From positions 1 through 17,437 of the forward strand of contig JAIOJM010000306.1 in NCBI GenBank assembly GCA_019911785.1: a DNA stretch of 17,437 nucleotides. Direction: 5' to 3'. The position numbers and the translations under genes were made by a program. Within the stretch, counting starts at the first letter, position 1; each line of letters opens with the position of its first letter. This document shows, one piece after another, positions 14,820-17,437 of the stretch. A model generated the notes under the pieces. That model ran no database searches. It saw only the letters and a list, made by a program, of their open reading frames with translations, and had not been told where the DNA came from. The stretch is from Sulfuricella sp. (GTDB lineage: Bacteria; Pseudomonadota; Gammaproteobacteria; Burkholderiales; Sulfuricellaceae).

Positions 14820-14944
14820 TGTCACGGATCGCCCCATAGGAGCCAAACCATGATCGCCTAATGGCGCCACCAGATGATCGCCGTAATGGCGCCATCGCAG
14901 GATCGGCATAAAGGCGCCAGTCCATGATCAGATAATGGCGCCAC
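14820..14944. repeat. IS21 left end with five iterated repeats
   Basis: ATGGCGCCA-type boxes start at 14861, 14886, 14911 and 14935 (spacing 25, 25, 24), with a degenerate copy, ATAGGAGCCA, at 14836. GATCG-like words recur between boxes. These are probable IstA binding sites for transpososome assembly. Confidence 0.85.
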
Positions 14945-15014
14945 CCCACCCAGAATCAAGGTCTCGAACTTTCCTGAAATCGGCTACCCTCCCGGCATTT
15001 TGCCGGGAGAAGCC

Positions 15015-16556
15015 ATGAGTAATCGGAGGTTCGAAATGTATCAATATCGCCAAGCCTTGGTGCGCATGCGCCAGGGTGATCCTGACCGGGTGATCGCCCG
15101 GTCTGGCCTTATGGGGCGCAAGAAGCTCGCCAGCATCCGGAAACAGGCCATCAGCCATAACTGGCTTTCCCCAAGCCAGCCCTTACCCGACGACAGCGCA
15201 CTTGCCGAAGTCTTCCAGCCACCTTTAAGCGTCCCGGTGGCCAGCACCTCATCGCTGGCGCAATTTCGCGAGCAAGTGACCGCCTGGCACGATGCCGGCA
15301 TCCAAGGCACCACCATCCACAGCGCCTTGGCACGCGAGCACGGCTTTACCGGCAGCTATTCGGCGGTGCGGCGACTCCTGCAACAACTCAATGCCGCCAA
15401 GCCGCCCGAGGTGTCGATGCGCCTCACCTTTCAACCCGGCGAAGCCGTCCAGGTCGATTTCGGATCAAGCCCGCTCCTCACCGATGTCCACACCGGCGAG
15501 ATCTTCAAGACCTGGTTCTTCGTCATGACCCTGTGCTGGTCCCGACACCAGTACGTCGAGATGATCCCGGACCAGACCGTCGCAACCTGGCTGGGCTGTC
15601 ATCGTCGCGCCTTCGAATGGTTCGGCGGCGTACCGGGACGGGTCATCATCGACAACGCCAAGTGCGCCATCACCAAGGCGTGCATTCACGATCCCGAGGT
15701 GCAGCGCTCCTATGCCGAGTTCGCCGAAGGCTACGGATTCCGCATCGACCCCTGTCCGCCGCGCGACCCGCAGAAGAAAGGCATCGTCGAAGCCGGCGTG
15801 AAGTATGTGAAGCGTTCCTTCCTGCCGCTACGCACCTTCCGCAGTCTCGCCGACGCCAACCGCCAGGCGCAGGAATGGGTGATTAAGGAAGCCGGCAACC
15901 GCTGTCACGGCACCACCCGCGAGCAGCCGCTGGCCCGCTTCGCCGAGGTGGAGCGGGCGCTACTGGGCAAGCTGCCCGACGTGCCGCCGGTGCTGGCGGT
16001 CTGGGCCAAGGTGAAGGTGCATCGCGACGCCCATGTGCAATACATTCACTGCCTGTATTCGGTGCCGTTCAGGCTGGTCAGCCTGTCTCTTTGGCTGAAG
16101 GCCACCGAGACGACGCTCCAGCTCTACCGGGAGCATGAACTGGTCGCCACCCATGTGCGCCAGACCAGACCGGGAAGCCGTTCCACGGTAACTGACCACA
16201 TGCCGCCCGAGGCGCAGGCTTGGCAGACGCAGGATACGCAGTGGTGCCTCCAGGAGGCCGAACGCATCGGGCCGAGCTGTCATGCCTTGATCCATGCCCT
16301 GTTCAGCGACAAGGTGCTGGAGAACCTGCGGGCCGTGCAAGCGGTGCTGCGACTGGCGAAGAAGTTTGGTTCGGCACGGCTGAACGCCGCCTGTGCGCGT
16401 GCGATGGCCTTCGATCAGCCACGGCTGCGGACGGTCAAGGCCATCCTCGCCAAGGGGCTGGACCAGCAGGCAGAACTACAGACGTTCGACGCGCTGGCAG
16501 CGACTTACACCCAGGGCGGCCGCTTCTGCCGCGACACTTCATCCTTGTTGAATTGA
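15015..16556 (+). CDS. istA: IS21-family transposase IstA
   Basis: A 513-residue DDE transposase that cuts and joins the element ends. An N-terminal HTH-like region (about 12-50) and a second DNA-binding segment (about 90-125) precede the integrase core. The catalytic triad is D148 (VQVDFG), D213 (IIDNAK) and E259 (KGIVEAGVKY). A C-terminal beta-barrel region follows (YIHCLYSVPFRLV). The ATG at 15015 has GGGAG 5 nt upstream and is preferred over a TTG at 15000. The full-length reading frame shows no frameshift. istB begins 8 nt after its stop. Confidence 0.95.
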   Translation: MSNRRFEMYQYRQALVRMRQGDPDRVIARSGLMGRKKLASIRKQAISHNWLSPSQPLPDDSALAEVFQPPLSVPVASTSSLAQFREQVTAWHDAGIQGTTIHSALAREHGFTGSYSAVRRLLQQLNAAKPPEVSMRLTFQPGEAVQVDFGSSPLLTDVHTGEIFKTWFFVMTLCWSRHQYVEMIPDQTVATWLGCHRRAFEWFGGVPGRVIIDNAKCAITKACIHDPEVQRSYAEFAEGYGFRIDPCPPRDPQKKGIVEAGVKYVKRSFLPLRTFRSLADANRQAQEWVIKEAGNRCHGTTREQPLARFAEVERALLGKLPDVPPVLAVWAKVKVHRDAHVQYIHCLYSVPFRLVSLSLWLKATETTLQLYREHELVATHVRQTRPGSRSTVTDHMPPEAQAWQTQDTQWCLQEAERIGPSCHALIHALFSDKVLENLRAVQAVLRLAKKFGSARLNAACARAMAFDQPRLRTVKAILAKGLDQQAELQTFDALAATYTQGGRFCRDTSSLLN

Positions 16557-16564
16557 GGTACACC

Positions 16565-17353
16565 ATGAATCCCATTCCTGAACTCTCCCCGCTGCTCAAG
16601 CAACTGCGCTTGTCCGGCATTCTCGATTCACTGGAGGCGCGTAACCGTCAGGCGGTCGACAGCCACCTGGCCTACACGGAATTCCTGTCACTGTTGATCC
16701 AGGATGAGGTGGCGCGCCGGGAGCAGACCAAGCTGCAATCCCGGCTGCGCCGCGCCAGCTTCCGCTCGCAGAAGACGCTGGAGGGTTTTGACTTCGACCG
16801 CTTGCCGCAGCTCAACCGGAGTCTGGTGCATGACTTGGCGACGGGGCGCTACATCGAGGAGAAGGTGGCGGTGCTGATCGCTGGCCCGTGCGGCACCGGC
16901 AAGAGCCATCTGGCACAGGCGCTGGGCCATGGCGCGGTGCGCCAGGGCTATGACGTGCTGTTCACCACACAAACCCAATTGCTCGGCAGCCTGCACGGCG
17001 CCCGAGCCACCGGTAGCTATGAGCGGCGCTTCCAGCAGTTGGCGCGGGTGGATTTGCTGATTATCGACGACTTCGGACTGAAGCCGTTGCGTCCGCCCCA
17101 GGATGAGGATTTCCACGATCTGATTGCGGAGCGCTATGAGCGGACGGCGACAATCCTGACCAGCAACCTGGATTTCGGGGAGTGGGGTGATGCCTTCCCC
17201 GCAAACAAGATGCTCGGTGCGGCTACGCTGGACAGGCTCCGTCACGCGGCTTATCGGGTTGTTCTGGACGGCGACAGTTTCCGTGCGCCAAGGCCTATGC
17301 CTGACACCCCAAAACCTTCACTTGCGAAAGGAGGAAAAAACACTCATTCTTGA
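16565..17353 (+). CDS. istB: IS21-family helper ATPase IstB
   Basis: A 262-residue AAA+ ATPase of the DnaC/IstB type that assembles on target DNA and stimulates IstA. Walker A is GPCGTGKSH (about 107-115) and Walker B LLIIDDFG (164-171). TILTSNLDFGEW further on is the sensor-1 region, and LDRLRHAAYRVVLDGDSFR the C-terminal conserved block. The ATG at 16565 is chosen because GAGG stands 6 nt upstream and the N-terminus (MNPIPELSPLLKQLRLSG) matches the family. A longer open frame reaching into istA is not the real gene. It is intact. Confidence 0.95.
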   Translation: MNPIPELSPLLKQLRLSGILDSLEARNRQAVDSHLAYTEFLSLLIQDEVARREQTKLQSRLRRASFRSQKTLEGFDFDRLPQLNRSLVHDLATGRYIEEKVAVLIAGPCGTGKSHLAQALGHGAVRQGYDVLFTTQTQLLGSLHGARATGSYERRFQQLARVDLLIIDDFGLKPLRPPQDEDFHDLIAERYERTATILTSNLDFGEWGDAFPANKMLGAATLDRLRHAAYRVVLDGDSFRAPRPMPDTPKPSLAKGGKNTHS

Positions 17354-17386
17354 CCCCGTTCGAGACCCCGATTCGGGTGTGTCCAG

Positions 17387-17437
17387 GTGGCGCCATTAGG
17401 CCGATCTTGGGTGGCGCCATTGGGGTGATCCGTGACA
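17387..17437. repeat. IS21 right end with two iterated repeats
   Basis: GTGGCGCCAT boxes start at 17387 and 17411 (24 bp apart), followed by the terminal TGATCCGTGACA. They are in inverted orientation to the left-end boxes, with two copies here against five at the left, an asymmetry common in this family. Confidence 0.85.

Larger units (their letters stand above)
14820..17437 (+). mobile_element. Complete IS21-family insertion sequence
   Basis: The element is 2618 bp. It begins TGTCACGGATCGCCCCAT at 14820 and ends with the near-perfect inverse, ATTGGGGTGATCCGTGACA, at 17437. Inside the ends lie the multiple short repeats typical of IS21. It encodes IstA transposase and IstB helper ATPase in order on the plus strand. 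Both genes are intact, so it may be active. The right flank lies outside the window, so a target duplication cannot be tested. Confidence 0.93.

Noticed and set aside
14836..14944. Regular 25-bp repeats that might look like a small CRISPR
   Set aside because: The repeat core is only about 10 bp, spacers share GATCG words, and matching inverted copies sit at the other end of the IS21 element. These are transposase binding sites.
14550..14949. Minus-strand frames of 83 and 106 codons left of and within the IS end
   Set aside because: They cross the IS boundary or the AT/GC composition step, lack ribosome-binding sites and carry no motif.
16220..16564. Upstream extension of the istB frame
   Set aside because: It runs antiparallel in frame usage over the istA 3' end and has no family homology. 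The ATG at 16565 with GAGG gives the normal IstB start.

Overview
The window looks like chromosome from a sulfur-oxidising betaproteobacterium (Nitrosomonadales-like, in the range of Sulfuricella or Thiobacillus relatives). That placement is an inference from the soxXYZAB gene order, the GC-rich codon use and the betaproteobacterial flavour of the neighbours. The last base coincides with the outer end of an IS21-family element, so the window may stop at a contig edge.

Layout, left to right. (1) 65-840, minus strand: an MNT nucleotidyltransferase antitoxin and HEPN toxin pair. (2) 1068-10042, minus strand: one long co-directional run. It reads soxX-soxY-soxZ-soxA-soxB (thiosulfate oxidation, no soxCD), then macA-like adaptor, macB-like ATPase, GxxExxY nuclease-fold protein, macB-like permease, cysC (APS kinase) and a Wzm-type ABC-2 permease with no partner ATPase. 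Most junctions after macA overlap by 1-8 nt, which suggests translational coupling. (3) 10043-10265: the sox control region, with a perfect 16-bp palindrome and two identical 10-bp boxes. (4) 10266-12716, minus strand: a fructosamine-kinase-family protein and SelO/YdiU. (5) 12801-13170: a scar holding the start of a COG3146-like acetyltransferase gene (plus) and a broken, frameshifted hsdR (minus). (6) 13167-14291, minus strand: a Fic AMPylase. Its promoter is covered by three evenly built inverted repeats. (7) 14426-14509: a bidirectional terminator and the 3' part of a CAU-anticodon tRNA, probably an old attachment site. (8) 14820-17437: a complete IS21-family element (istA, istB) with iterated end repeats.

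The two most interesting structures are the following. The GxxExxY gene sits in a 470-bp cassette (3715-4184) bounded by mirrored 43-bp inverted repeats built of CACGAAT units spaced 9, 10 and 10 bp from the outside. The cassette splits the macB ATPase and permease genes, and its repeat supplies the ATPase stop codon and its own start codon. The Fic promoter has its -10 and -35 hexamers inside the spacers of two TCGACA-N13-TGTCGA operators, with a third, 12-bp-armed copy upstream.

Functionally, SoxXA, SoxYZ and SoxB would bind and hydrolyse thiosulfate sulfur on the SoxY carrier in the periplasm. Without SoxCD the sulfane sulfur must be handled by another route not seen here. The efflux, cysC and Wzm genes downstream could ride on the same transcript. 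The right third is an accessory region shaped by restriction-modification, integrase and transposon events.
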